Assembly: GCA_032871835.1 (NCBI GenBank)
Contig: CM065301.1
Span: 11,912,413-11,976,412 of the forward strand
Reading direction: 5' to 3'
Length of the DNA: 64,000 nt
From: Dipteronia dyeriana
Taxonomy: Eukaryota; Streptophyta; Magnoliopsida; Sapindales; Sapindaceae
Shown here: one piece after another, positions 23,881 to 36,440 of the stretch
Numbering within the stretch: the stretch's first letter is position 1
Layout of the letters: every line of letters starts with the position of its first letter
Notes under the pieces: generated by a model
The model's input: only the letters and a program-made list of their open reading frames with translations
Told to the model about the DNA's origin: nothing
Database searches by the model: none
Made by a program: the position numbers and the translations under genes

Positions 23881-26104
23881 TCAGGAATTGAAAATGCTAC
23901 CGTTCTCCGCCACAATGCTGTCCAACAATGACTCACAAGCATCTTCAAGTAAATCTAACACCTGCCATAGAAAGAGATGATAGCTTGAGGATCTGGAAAA
24001 CCCAAATACTGGTAATGGCACAGGAATATGATGGGAATGCAACTCTATTTTGTTTTGGTTCAATCCGGAAGGAAGTTTATGAAATCGATACAAGCACAGA
24101 TATTGATTATAAGATATAAAATTCTGATTTGATTCCAAAGAAAAAAAATCATGAATGCATCTATAAGCAAAGAACAGCTGATGTCTCGGATATATAAACT
24201 AGAAGTAAAAGCATCTTTGGTGACATTAGAGAAAATCATTCGGATTATGAGGGAGTTCCTGAACAAAGGAGTACCAAGGTATAATTCGGTTCCTTATGTC
24301 TAGTGATTAAAGTTTCCAACGCCGCTGCCATGACCAACATACAATGACCACCATAACCATATATTCATTTGCACTGTCATGCCTCCAACATGCAATCCCT
24401 TTTGCTAATTCTACCACCTACACCACTTGCAGATCAACATAGCGGCCACCATGACATATCTGTTTACGTCAAAACTTCCACTACCATTGTATGACGTCAC
24501 AACCAACATGTTGCTAGCATCATTTCGATCATGTTCATGCCATCATAATCATGGTGCCTGGTAACATTGTTACAATTTAATTCATCTTTGGGAAAATTAT
24601 CATCAGAAGTAAAACTGTTAATTTTCCCAAACATTAACCAAATAATAACAAGAGAATGGATGGCCTCCATGGAAGAGGAAATAACTTCTTTAAAGAAGAT
24701 TGAAATTCGACAACTTGTTATGTTACCTAAAGACAAGAAAGTCATTGATAGCAAACAGGTAATACCAAGAATAATGATTAACACAGTTCACATGACGAGA
24801 GGTACATAACCTCAACGCATGTTTTCTAAAGGTAACCTCTTTAAAAAAAATTAGGTTAAGCTATTAGAAATTTAGAATAAACAACCATTTGACATCACAG
24901 CTCACAGGTGCCATCATCGATTCACCAAGTCTCAAATAATTAGAATACTAAAACAGTTCTCACAAACATGATAATGATATCATCTTAATCGATATGAAAG
25001 CTGCATGCCCATTAATTCAAGTAAGTTTTATTTCCTAACCATGAAGAAAAAAAAAGCTCAGCAAACTAATTTCATTTCACCTTTCATATGCTAACCGATA
25101 CGCATATATTACCTTCTCAAAACCTTGTGGTCCACCATAGTATGGATCGGGGACTTCAGTGTCATCATGCTTCTTACAGTAAGAGCACATTAATTTGACC
25201 TGCATGATTATGCACCTGTTAGCTCACAAATTTGATAGTCCTCGAATCACAGTTTACCAACATCTACCATGTATTACTACTGCTGTAAGTACTAACCTTT
25301 TTATGTGCATCTTCAGGGAGTGTCTCCCTGAATTTCCATTTATTAAAAGCATCCATTATATGATCTACACACAACAAAAAAATAAATAATAAAGAACCAT
25401 CAAAATCATTTCAAACTAGAATAATCTACAATCATGAAAATCAATTTCAATATAGTGATACCTCTATTTTGCTTGTCCATAGCAAGAATAAGATCAAAAT
25501 CTTTAAAATCAGATGCCCTAATCGGTCTCGAAAGAGATGTTATTTCAATTCCACGCCTCTTAGAGGCCGCTCTCATTCTTGGGTCTGCCAAATTCCCCTT
25601 CAACAACAACAACAACAAGAACCATGAAACAAATATACATAAATTAAACCTCGTGAATACAACTATACAACTATACATACAGTACAAGAATACAAATGTA
25701 TAGAGAAGAAAAAAGAAATAAACCTCATGGTAACCAATGGTGCCAGCAGAGTCAATGTTGAAGTTAGAGTCGAGGCCTCTCTTGGTGACAATATCTCTAA
25801 AGACACCCTCTGCAGCGGGGCTCCTACAGATGTTGCCTAAGCACACGAACAGAACAGAAAAGGGTTTGGTGGTGGTGGTCTCTGTAGACTCTGTAGAAGC
25901 AGCCATCGATGCTTTTACCAAGGACCCAAATGAAGAAATGTTATTGTGAGAAAGAATTAGAGCAGATTTTGAGGTTTGGAGAGATGGGTAGTGTTGGTGG
26001 GTTGGCGGAACAAGTGTGAGAAATGGCGATGTGAGGGCGTAGTGGCAGGCTGGTAAATTTGTGAGAGTTGACACTCTGGTTGTACAAGTGTTCAGTAATG
26101 CCAT
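23881..26104 (-). CDS. Low-molecular-weight protein tyrosine phosphatase, probably organelle-targeted
   Basis: The enzyme removes phosphate from tyrosine (or small phosphate esters) by a cysteine-phosphate intermediate. Exons on the minus strand are 26104-25724, 25597-25462, 25364-25297, 25199-25113 and 23961-23881. Phases agree and 250 residues result. The P-loop CLGNICRSPAAEG (CX5R) gives the catalytic Cys and Arg. DPYYGG near the end of exon 4 holds the usual general-acid Asp, and VLDLLEDACESLLDSI closes the fold. The core family is about 155-160 residues, so some 85 residues are an N-terminal extension rich in Ser, Thr, Leu and Ala, with almost no acidic residues, as in transit peptides. 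I chose the Met at 26104; an upstream in-frame Met at 26182 is possible. The last intron (1.15 kb) holds a copia RT scrap. Confidence 0.88.
24567..25020 (+). pseudogene. Copia reverse transcriptase scrap inside a phosphatase intron
   Basis: The + strand frame from 24567 includes REWMASMEEEITSLKKIEI followed by VMLPKDKKVIDSKQV. This matches the well-known N-terminal segment of copia RT (W..AM.EE...L..N.TWELV.LP..KK.IG.KWV). A DNDIILID-like reading near 24971 may be a trace of the YVDD region. It lies in the intron at 23962-25112, antisense to the host gene. It is short, broken and without LTRs. Confidence 0.6.
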
Positions 26105-26971
26105 TGGAAGTTTGTATTGGACCAAATAGTATGATTCATTTGAAACAATGGTTTGTAAATTGTAATCAGAATCGGTGGACATTCGATAGAATTTTGATTG
26201 GGATCGGGCCGGGCTGGGCTCGGGTTTGGTTTGATTTGGTTTTATATATATAGCATTTATTTTATTAAAATAAATTTAGGATTTAAACTTTGAAGGAGAT
26301 CAGACCACTTAACCAATCACATTTCATCAAACATACATACGGTTAAGATTTAACCGCCCACATTTGTAAGTGCTTGATTCAGGCTATCCTACAATATTTG
26401 ATTTTAAAATTAGATATAAACGTCTAATGGATTAGGATGTTGAAACCTAAGTATAAATAAAAATATATGATAAGATCTACTGATTTCTTTTCTCTGATGC
26501 AAGTGAATGTTTCATTTATACTTGTATAAAAAAACAAGAAAAAACAAGGTAAAAAGATGACCCTAACTCACGCCTAATTGGCCCTTTTTATAGACACTTA
26601 GACTTGAGATTTGTTGAGAAACACAACATAAACCCATGGCATCAATACGCGGACGAAAGACTTATCATTCAACCAACTCAGCTTTTATCAGTCTAATCCC
26701 ATTTAGGTGCTTCAATTTGAGAATCAAATGATATAATCTAATACTAAATTAGGCATGTCATTTGCAAAAGTGTATTTTGGACGTAGATTACTACTCTAGT
26801 ATATATATTATATCAACTAAATTAAATTGCCGCCAATTTTTTTCTGAATTACATTTACACTATATTCTATGTATCAGAATTACAACAAAGGATGAAAGAT
26901 ATCTTCTCTTTTTTGGAGAGGAAAAAGTAAAGCAAACATCTTCTTCTATGTATAGTGGCAGCAACTTTTAT
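26105..26971. other. Spacer between phosphatase promoter and KIPK-like 3' end
   Basis: It should contain the phosphatase promoter (right of 26104, read leftwards) and the 3' UTR of the kinase. The area near 26190-26260 is G/T-rich, and a TATATATA stretch lies at about 26243-26251. No gene was recognised. Confidence 0.4.
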
Positions 26972-29900
26972 CTAAAACATCTCAAACTCCACATGCTCAT
27001 CTGTACCCTGCAACTCTTCACACTTGATGCTCCCCTGTTTCTGTAAAGCCATTCCCGGTGGACCAATTACGGCATCATAAGACTTAGGCAGCTCCGGTGG
27101 TACTGCACATCGTATGAGAGCCCAATTAAGGCCTTCGAAGAAAGGATGCTGTTTGATCTCTGTAGCTCCTTTAACGGATCCCAGTCGATTGTTAGGTTCC
27201 TTTACTAATAGACCTCTGATTAAGTCTCTGGCATGAAAACTAACTGTTGGGTTAACCGGAAATCTGAGGCTCTGTGATACCACGTTAGATAGCGTTTCCT
27301 CGTTTCCTGATCCCTTGAAGGGGGTCCTGCTGTATAATAGCTCGAATAGAAAGATTCCAAATGTCCACCAATCAACAGCGCTCCCATGACCCTCACCCTT
27401 GACGATTTCTGGAGCCAGGTATTCATGTGTTCCGACAAAGGAGTTCGATCTGGCGCTGGTTGGTTCCACTACAATCTGTGGCAGTGGGCTGATCTGAGCA
27501 GCTAGGTCTGATTTTATCTTCCGAGATTTAGCAGCAACGGACAGAAGTCTAGGAGTGAAGCATGAAACTTGCCAAGATGGATGGAGACAAAAAGGTTCAA
27601 TGCAGCTAGACTCGGTGCACGGACTTGAAGCCTTTTTAGGGGGCTCCACAACAGGTGAAGATGATTTAAGCAACATTGGATTAACAGCACATCTGAGTGA
27701 CAAATCAAAATCTGTGAGCATGATGTGACCATCTTCTCGAACCAGGATGTTTTCTGGTTTTAAATCTCGATAAACTACTCCAAGCATGTGCAGGTACTCC
27801 AATGCAAGGAGGACCTCAGCAACATAAAACCTGAAATATGATAACACCGGATTTCAAGAAGATCAAAAAGGACCAGGGTAAGATGAAGACTAAATTATGG
27901 ATCATCAAATCCTCTTAAATTCTTACAATCATAAAAGTTTAATCCTATTGATGTGTACCAAGCTATAGTTCTGACCATGTTAGCCAACTCAATCTATATT
28001 GTGAATGACTAAAAAAAATTCTCAAACAAGGGATCTAATGTACACTTAACATTTAGCTATATTCGAGAAATCGCATTGAAATAAATGTCTGCCATTCATT
28101 GTGTCTGTTTAGCCTTATATAACAGGTTTAATTTGCCAGCAACATTACAAGCTAGGACGTAGAAACATGTAATGAAAAGGCCACTTCGGATCCAAAAACA
28201 GAAGTGCTTGTCATTGTTGTCAAGACTGACAAGAGAGATTTTATATGCATAGACAAATAATGAAACAACTGAAATAAAATATATGGCAGGCACGTAATAT
28301 GGGTGCATCTCGTCAAAAGTCTCAGATTGTTGTACTGCACATGCAAAAGTAAAGCAGAACTCCACAACAGATGCATACCTGGCTGCTTGTTCAGAGAAAC
28401 TTCTGTTGGGTTGCCTCTGCCTCAGCACATGCAAATCTCCACCAGGACAATACTCCATAACCAAGCCAGAGAATTTCTCTGTTGTGAAATGAGCAAATAG
28501 CGTAGGGAGAAAAGGATGATCCAACATTTGCATTATCTCTCTCTCAGTTTGAGCCCTAGGCATTTTCTTCCTGCCCACCAAAAAATCATTGTCCATCACT
28601 TTCAAAGCAAACAAGCAATTCGCACCAGTTAGCTCAGCAAGATATACAGTCCCAATGTCCCCACATCCAAGCTTCTTGATCAGCTTAAAATGCCTCAAAC
28701 CTACGCATCCATGCTGCTTCTGAACACTGCGAATGGCTTCCCACCTCAAGTCCTTTGACATGTGGGGCCTATAGCCACCACGACTAGACCCACTAAGAGT
28801 GCTGTCCTCACTAATGCTTGTGCTACTGCTATAATCACCGATGCTACTTTTAGAGCTCTGAGAGAATTCTCCCTTTTCTCTTGATCTTGATCTCTCATCA
28901 GCTTTCGTCACTGCAGCTTTATTTCTGTTACCACAATGCAAACTGAAACCTACTTTGCTTGAACTTGTCGTCTCCGCAACACTTGAGTTAACTTCAATGC
29001 TCATATTTGTGCTGCTGGAAGCTGGAGAACCTTTCAAGTTTTCTTTCCTATCATTTGTGTTCACAGTACAGTCACGTTTATGGCTGTCCAAATAACTCGT
29101 ACTAGGACCCAGATCATTATTAGCACTCCTATCACATTGAGTGGAACTGATGGAGGCAGAAGCTGGATCCTGCTTTACTTTTTTCTTCATAAAGCTCTTG
29201 CCCCGGAAGACTGGTTTGATTAGACGTGGACTATTGTTACCGCATTTGCTCACACTACAACCAGCACTGGAAGTAGACAGAGAAGATCCAGGATGCAATT
29301 TGTCTTTTTTCTCCTTTTGTACCACTGGAGTCTCGACTGGAACTTCAAATGAAGGAGCTACAGTTTCCACCTCTTGGATTTCCCCACGAGTAACAGCAAT
29401 AGATGAAGAATCTTTAGAATTTAGCTTTTGAAGCTCTGCCTTCGATATATCTTTCTCAGATTCTGTAACCAAAGGAACAACCTGATCCAATGAAGGCAAT
29501 TTGTTCATTGTCACCTTTGGTGTCATTGCATTATCCAAGGGGTGATGTGCAGCTTCGTTCAAAAACTGTGTCTTCGGCACTTGTAGGGACTCAGGCATCT
29601 TCTCGGATGAATTTGATTTTATTTTTTCTGGTACAAGAGTGATTTCAACTAGGTTCTCTTTGCCTTCATTAAGGGGGAGCCCAGATCCACTGGCCTCAGC
29701 CACCACAGCCCTGTACAGCCGTTTGATAGTTCCCGCTTCTGAGGACCTTGAAGAACTAGAAGGCTTTGATAACCGCTTCATAGCAGCCGTCTCAGCAGCC
29801 TGAGAGATACATAATCCTCTCAGAGCTTGCTTCAAGCTCACAGGCTCTGAAATTCCTATACCTGAGGCTTGAGATGAACCAACTCTAATAGGCCTTTTCA

Positions 29901-30105
29901 TAGCACTCTTTCGTAAAGCTTCCAGACCCCTAGCTGAAGTTCTAACATCGATTGCCTCAAAAAGACGATTAATATCATCCTCTATAGAATACTTATTTCC
30001 TGATTTGGGCACACTGCGTTTTTTGGCTTTGTCATCTATTTTCAATTCAAAATCTAATTCTTCAGTCGATTCAACTATTTCACAGGTATTACGTACTGTA
30101 TCCAT
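26972..30105 (-). CDS. KIPK: AGC-VIII serine/threonine protein kinase, KIPK-like
   Basis: This is a protein kinase of the plant AGC group VIII, related to PINOID and D6PK, which phosphorylate auxin transporters. KIPK proteins were first found as binders of a kinesin-like calmodulin-binding protein. Exon 1 is 30105-28379 and exon 2 is 27830-26972, giving 861 residues. Residues 1 to about 465 are a Ser-rich, Lys-rich, low-complexity region. The kinase domain follows: [12 protein letters not shown] loop, FALKVMD lysine, [29 protein letters not shown], and DFD in place of DFG, the hallmark of this group. It has the usual insertion before [18 protein letters not shown]. The C-terminus FEMF fits the FxxF pattern bound by PDK1. 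The Met at 30105 (AAAATGG) has a better start context than the one at 30126. The activation-segment insertion matches KIPK best. Confidence 0.9.
27831..28378 (-). other. Phase-2 intron of the KIPK-like kinase
   Basis: Donor CCAG|GTATGC and acceptor TTTCAG|GTTTT split the Arg codon that precedes FYVAEV. The 548-bp intron remains open in frame for a while, so a naive ORF runs on past the real exon end. The second kinase in this window has an intron at the same codon and phase. Confidence 0.85.
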
Positions 30106-30149
30106 TTTCGTTAAATTCAAACACACACTAAAAGAGAGGAAATAAGACT

Positions 30150-31830
30150 CTGCAAACTCAGACTAACCCATTTCTGAAGAAACATCTCAGAGATAGAGAA
30201 ACACAGAATACAAAGGGAATGCCGCGTATCCAGCGAAGTTCTCTTCAATCATACTGATTCCCAAATTTGAATGACCCTGTAATATAACTTCACTAATTTC
30301 AAAACGAAGCATTCCAATCCTGCCACATTTACTGAATTTCAGATAATTACAAGCAATGCGAAATAACTATCTTATTAACAAAAGTACTAACTTAATCAAT
30401 CATAATGTTGTAAAGCACAATATACATGGAATTCATTCATTCCTTACAAAGAACTTTTCTACTAAATTTGAGGTTAAACTTTGTTCTCTAGTAATTAGTA
30501 ATTACAGTCAAAGTCCAGCTACCAAAATTATTGAAATTATGTAATATATCAAATACAACTATGATTATGAATCAACATCATGATCTTTCGAAAATATATA
30601 GATAATCAAACAGATGTCGTACAAACATTTAGTTCTCTTCCATATCGGCTTTTATCTACAACATTTGGGCAAGTGATCAATGCAACCATCATGTCCAACA
30701 AATTTGGACACCAAATGACAAGAAAAGCTTCGACCTTTATCTACTTGATTTATAAATGAAGAGGTCCACAAGAACAAGTTAATTATGCTTTTCCATTTAG
30801 TATCCATATTAAAAGTTGCTTCAAATTTTAATTACTTTATTTCTGCATACTAACAAACTTAATGAAAATCCACATACAAGAACCTCCAGATTTTGCACAT
30901 AGAGCATGCCAGTCAAAGAGAAAGAGCAAATATCTATGGAAATACCATCCAGATCTTTCAAAACTAAATATATTACTCATATAAAAAATTAAAAAAATAA
31001 TAATTTGATCTTAAATCAACTAAAAGTTATGATCAAACAAGGCAACATTTAATTCACATCAGTTGAAGAATTAGGTATGCATTTAAATACTTAATTCTAT
31101 GATTTATAAACAGCTGTCATACTGGATCAAGTTCTAATTATATATTAAAAAAAAAACATAATAATGTTATTAATTTCAAATGAACACATCTCCTAAACTC
31201 TAATACTGATCATCAATTACACAAACACAGGGCAATAAACTCTTTTACTGGCAAGTAAAACCTAAGGGAAAAAAAAAGATATATTTTTTATTTAATTATA
31301 CACGTAATAAAATCAATCAAAATTTGTTAAAACAAAAACCCAGAAACAAAATTATGCAGAGAATCACAAAAGCTAGCAAGTACCTTAAATCAAAACCAAA
31401 TTTGAAAAAAAAAATGAGAAAAGAAAGAAACACCAGCTAAAACGTAAGAAAAAACAAGAAAGCATTTTTAAAGTGGAATTTAGAGAAAAAGCGAAAAGGG
31501 TACCTGAAACAGGAAGAGAGATGGAAGCAGACAATGTTGTTTTTGAAGAAAAAAATATATTCAAAAGAGAGGTTGAGTTTTTTAGGGTTTAGGGCACGAG
31601 AGAGATGGGTTGGGGAGTGAATGAAGAAAGAGAAAAAAAAAAAGGGAATGCAAATCACGAGAAGTACGAGTACGAGACTATGAGGAAGTAGACTGGTAAT
31701 ACTAGTGTAGTGTTTGTGTTTCTTTTTTCCTCTCTGAAATGGCGGAAAAACTATAATAAGAAGAAGAAACCGCCTTAAATTTACAATAATAATACTGTTA
31801 TTATTATTATTATACATTTTTGTCTTCTTC
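30150..31830 (-). other. Probable leader (5' UTR exon and intron) and promoter of the KIPK-like gene
   Basis: On the minus strand a strong donor TTTCAG|GTACCC lies at 31504/31503. Acceptors with pyrimidine tracts (TTTCTTCAG, GTTTGCAG) occur at about 30150-30175. This suggests a leader intron of about 1.3 kb, with an untranslated exon to its right. The antisense ORF at 31437-31832 is low-complexity Phe/Leu and is likely not coding. The intron interior is featureless AT-rich DNA. Confidence 0.45.
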
Positions 31831-31840
31831 AAAGTTCAAA

Positions 31841-34250
31841 GAAAGTAGCAGTACACCATTCATTCACTCTCTTGAAATACAGACACGTTCCTCTACCTCA
31901 CTCAGTCACTCTTGTACTCGTACTAATAGTCATGTACTCATATCCTCTAAGTCTGTAATCACTTTTCTTTATTCAGTAACAACTGAAAATTCTTGTTCCA
32001 AAATATATATATTATTTATTTTAAAAATAAAATTCAAAATTTTGACTTCAGAGTCGTGGAATGAGTAATGAATAATGATAGAAAGTTGGTAATTCATATC
32101 CTACGTCATTTGGGTATGATTTTAATCGCCTTAGCATTATCATGTATTCATTTTTTTTTCCTCAATTCTAGGGACAATTTCATAGTTAACAATTTTGGAT
32201 GGGCAAAAAACCAATATACGGAACCGAATCGAACCGATCCAATCAGTTTTTTTCTAGTTTTCTTATATTTGTTTGTTCAATTCGGTTTATTTTAAAAAAA
32301 AAATTGAATCGTTTTATTTCTCTGTTCGCTCTCCCAAATAGGAAAACCGAAATAGGAAAACCGAACAGAGAACCAACTTATATATATAAACTATATAGTT
32401 TAATGTTTAATGGTCTATGGAACTATAAAACTATGAAGTTGTGACACAACATTTTTTTTTAATATTATTTTAAACTAGTATTTTCAATTTGTTCAGTCGA
32501 AAGTCCAGAATAATTAAAATATGAAAATATGTATTATAATTAAAACCCATAATTTGAACCGGTAGGATCAAAACCAAAAAAAATAATGAACCGAACAGAG
32601 CCGAACCGGTCTAATTCGGTTTGTTTTTGATCGGTTGACATTTGTAAATTTTATTGGAACGGTTCATATTTTCAGAAACCACACTTTATCAAATTTTTAT
32701 TGATTCTATTGAAAAATGAATCAATCCGTTAAACGTCCACCCTTATATATCATCCAAAACTTGAAACAAAAATGTGTTTAGCCCATATGAAATCCAATTG
32801 TTTAAAGCCTTTTTGGAATCGAAAGTACCAAACTACACATCTACCATCTTCTTCCCATGAGTGCAAACCAAAAGAGAGAAAGAGATATAACCACTGAGAA
32901 AAGGGGAAGAACCGGTCGAATAATAAGATTTTGATGTTGTAAAATATCAAGTCATTGTTAGAATCTAAAGATAGAAGATAAAGTTAATGCCGAGAAGATT
33001 CTATGGAGATAGCCTGATTTGAGCGCTACTACATTGTCAAACTTCCTCTTCTCATATCTTACTCTCTTCTATGGTCCCTCACCTCTCCTTCTCAAAAACT
33101 ACTTCAGATCACGTAGCAAGGTAACAAATTCTATGAGAAATCATCGCATAGCAAGATTTCATGTAGATTTTAACAGAGTTATGAAATCACCAACATCAAA
33201 CGAAATCAATACTCAAATAAACTAAAAAATCGATCTTACACATGTACTAATATAATTACATATTTTTCATGTATTAAAAGTGAAATGAAAAAAAAAAAAA
33301 AAGGGTTAAAAGCAACAAAAACATTTCAAAATGGGATGAAATCGGATGAAAATAGCTTTAGGAATGACTGAATGAGAAACTATGAAAAGATGTAGGGGGG
33401 GTGATATTTTGGTAATTTTTTGGCTACGGGTGAATGAATTTTTACAATGCGGTTATTAATAGTCAAATTTATGTGTGCGGTTAAAAATAATTTTATAATC
33501 ATTCATGTGGTCAAATTTGATAAATTCCATTAAATTCAGTGGCAGAAAAAAAAAACACTTAAATTCATTGAAGTATGTGAAATCATGAAGACCCTTAAAT
33601 CGATAGACAGTAAAATAAATGGATGGACGTTAACAAATTTAAGTTAATATAGTTCAAATCAATCATGAAAATGATTTACTCTTGCCTTATATGATTTTAT
33701 GTTACATGACGTTTATTTATACCAATAATGTTTTAAATTCAATTTGCCGTATCAATTATATATATATATATATATATATTTTTTAAAAAGTAAATGGATC
33801 ATTTTAAAAATATTATAAGTTTGATTAAAGTTATAAATCAGATGTGAAAATTATGATTTCAACATCCATCCAACCGTTTAATTTTAATTCAAAAGATAAA
33901 TGAATAAAAGTAGATGATAACCTTTAAATTAAGAGTAATTTTATTTTTTAAAGTTATTTATCACAATTTATCCATGTACGAATATCGGTTTAATTCAATT
34001 GATACGTGATTACCGTTAATTGTGACACCATCTTATTTACCATATTTAAATTTAATTTAGCATTTAGCACCTTTACCTGACAAAATTGATGTGTCCATTT
34101 GAATTTTACCATTTTATGTGCAATTCGATGAAAATAAATATGTACAAGAGAGATAATAATTATATAACTGCGATCCAAAAGTATTATATCAAAGATTTAA
34201 TTTTCTAATAAAAAACTTATATATTGTTAAGTGGGTTACTAAATAACAAG
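31841..34250. other. AT-rich intergenic DNA with a possible MITE
   Basis: No gene was recognised. The part at about 32195-32745 is rich in ACCGAA/CCGAAC words and starts GGATGGGCAAAA. Its right end, reverse-complemented, starts AAGGGTGGACGTT, a weak terminal inverted repeat resembling those of hAT-type MITEs. A (TA)n run is at 33757-33779. Confidence 0.35.
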
Positions 34251-34329
34251 TTCATTTGTGGTTAAATATAATAATATTAGAGAACACTCAACTCAAAAAA
34301 TTGGTCTCTTCTATCTAAAATACATATTT

Positions 34330-36440
34330 GTTTTAATGAAGCGTCTATTTTTTTCGGCTTTTTTTTATTTCGTTACACAAAATATATAAAAAATTAATAT
34401 CAGTTTTAAATATTTATTGAATTAACCGAAAAATTAGTTGCATAACAAACCGTCTGAAAGTAAACGATCATATTGACAATGTCTAATATTTTTTTCTACC
34501 ACGTCAACTATGGGTAAATATACACAGCTGCATTGAATAAAGATTTATCAATAGAATGTCTATTAATCCTACGTGACATCTTTTTTTTTTCCACAAATCA
34601 CTATTTATCCCATTTTAACACATCAATTTTCGTTCTTTTTTTTTGTCATGTTAGTAATTATTGATAATTTTAAAAATAAATAAATATTAGAAAAAGATTA
34701 ATATTAGTGGATGGGCTTTTTTATTATTTTATTTTATTTAACTCGAAGAAAAAATTTAATTTAAAACCTTAAAAGATACAGTTACGGGACATGAAAAATT
34801 AGATGCCACGTATAATAAATATCTACTTTATTAAAAAGTTCATATATCTTGTCCAATTTTAACACGTCCATTTCCCTTTTTACTTTTGTTTGTCATGCTA
34901 TTAATTATTGAGAATTTTTTAAAAATAAATATTAAATAAAAGATTAAGATTAGTGAATGGGCTTTTATTATTATTTTATTTTATTTTATTTTACTTGGAG
35001 TAAGATTTTAACTTAGGAGCATTAAAAGATGCGGTTATTAGGTAGTGACAAAATTAGATGTCACGTAGGATGAATAATCACTTTGTCAAAAAAAATCATC
35101 GCCAATGCAATTTTTCTAGTACAGATTCAAGTTGAGGTGACAACTTTTTTTTAGAGGAGATCAACGTGACTCTCGGATTTCAAAAGGTCTGTTGGACAAC
35201 CATCTTATTGGCCCAATCAGCAACCACTCTTGTCTTTTACTTTATTTTATTCAACAATTCTAAAGTATATTGCAAAAGACCAATAATAAATTGATATGTC
35301 ATTAAAAACACGTATTTTACAAGTGAAACATTAGAGACCACTTTTCCTTTTGGATGTCTATCAAGTTTAGTTACATAACACATATGAAGCAATTGACTTG
35401 ACAATGTTGACATATCACTTTTTTTTTTTCAAATGCAAGTCACATTAACGTCGGAGAAAAAGTAGCTTGCATACTAAAAGCATATCCAATGCTAATATGG
35501 GTTGTGAAAAAAATAGATGTCACGTACGATGAACATCCACTTTGTTAAAAAAATACATATCCAATGCAACATCTCTAGTACAAGTTCAAGCTGATGTGGT
35601 AACTTTTTTTTAGAGGCTGTCAACATGACTCTCTGACTTCAGAGGGTCTGTTGGACAGTCATCTAGTTGCCCTAGTCAACAACCACTCTTGTCTTCTACT
35701 TTATTTTATTCAAAAATTATAAAATATATTGAAATAGACCAATAATATATTGACTTGTCATTAAAAACATGTATTTTACAATGGAAACACCCAATACCAC
35801 TTTTTCATTTGAATGTCTATCAGGTTTAGTTACATGACACATATAAAGCAATTGGCTTGCCAATGTTGATATATCACTAGTTTTTCAAGTGCAAGCCACA
35901 TTACCATCGAAGATACTTGATAGAAAATCAACTCAAGTCAAAATCGATCTACGGTTTTTTTAGTGACATGTCCATTTTTTTTCCATTTTTATTTTTTTTT
36001 ATTTTCTTACAAAAAATAGATGTAAATTAGTGTTAGTTTTATATACTTGTTTAGTCAATCGAAAAAAATAGATGTACAACACACCGTTTGAAAGTAGATG
36101 ATCATATTGACAATATCTATTTTTTTTTTACCACGTCAGCTTAAGGTTGAATAATATATTGACGAAAGATTTATTAATAGAATGTTTATTAATCTTATAT
36201 GTCATCTTTTTTATCATAAATCACTCTTATATCGGAGATACTATTAAGGTAACCACGTATTTTGAGGTTCAAAGTTAAAATCGTCCTCCCATTAAAATAA
36301 AATAAAATAATAAAAAAAAGCCCATTCACTAATCTTATTTTTTTTAAAATCTCAATAATTACTAGCATGACCAAAAAAAGTAAAAAGGAAAATTGATGTG
36401 TTAAAATGGGACAAGATATTCTTTTGAAATTTGGACGGCT
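34330..36440. repeat. Composite of direct and inverted repeats without coding potential
   Basis: Three relationships are visible. (a) 35061-35420 is repeated at 35520-35880, offset 459 bp, diverged but clear (for example GGTCTGTTGGACA and AACCACTCTTGTCTT in both). (b) 34850-35040 is matched in inverted orientation by about 36240-36430 (CTTGTCC..ATTTTAACAC against GTTAAAATGGGACAAG). (c) 34570-34790 is a direct copy of the left inverted arm, and 34440-34560 resembles 36080-36210. This looks like nested fold-back or Mutator-like non-autonomous DNA. No transposase frame exists. Confidence 0.65.

Noticed and set aside
28096..28378. Extension of the KIPK-like exon 1 frame past 28379
   Set aside because: The kinase alignment resumes in exon 2 after a GT-AG intron. 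The read-through tail is hydrophobic and unlike any kinase.
29141..29431. 96-residue + strand ORF within the KIPK-like gene
   Set aside because: It is a shadow of the Ser-rich N-terminal coding region on the other strand.
31437..31832. 131-residue minus-strand ORF as a membrane protein
   Set aside because: It lies in the likely leader of the KIPK-like gene, is low-complexity (Asn, Phe and Leu runs from poly-A/T), and a clear splice donor cuts it.
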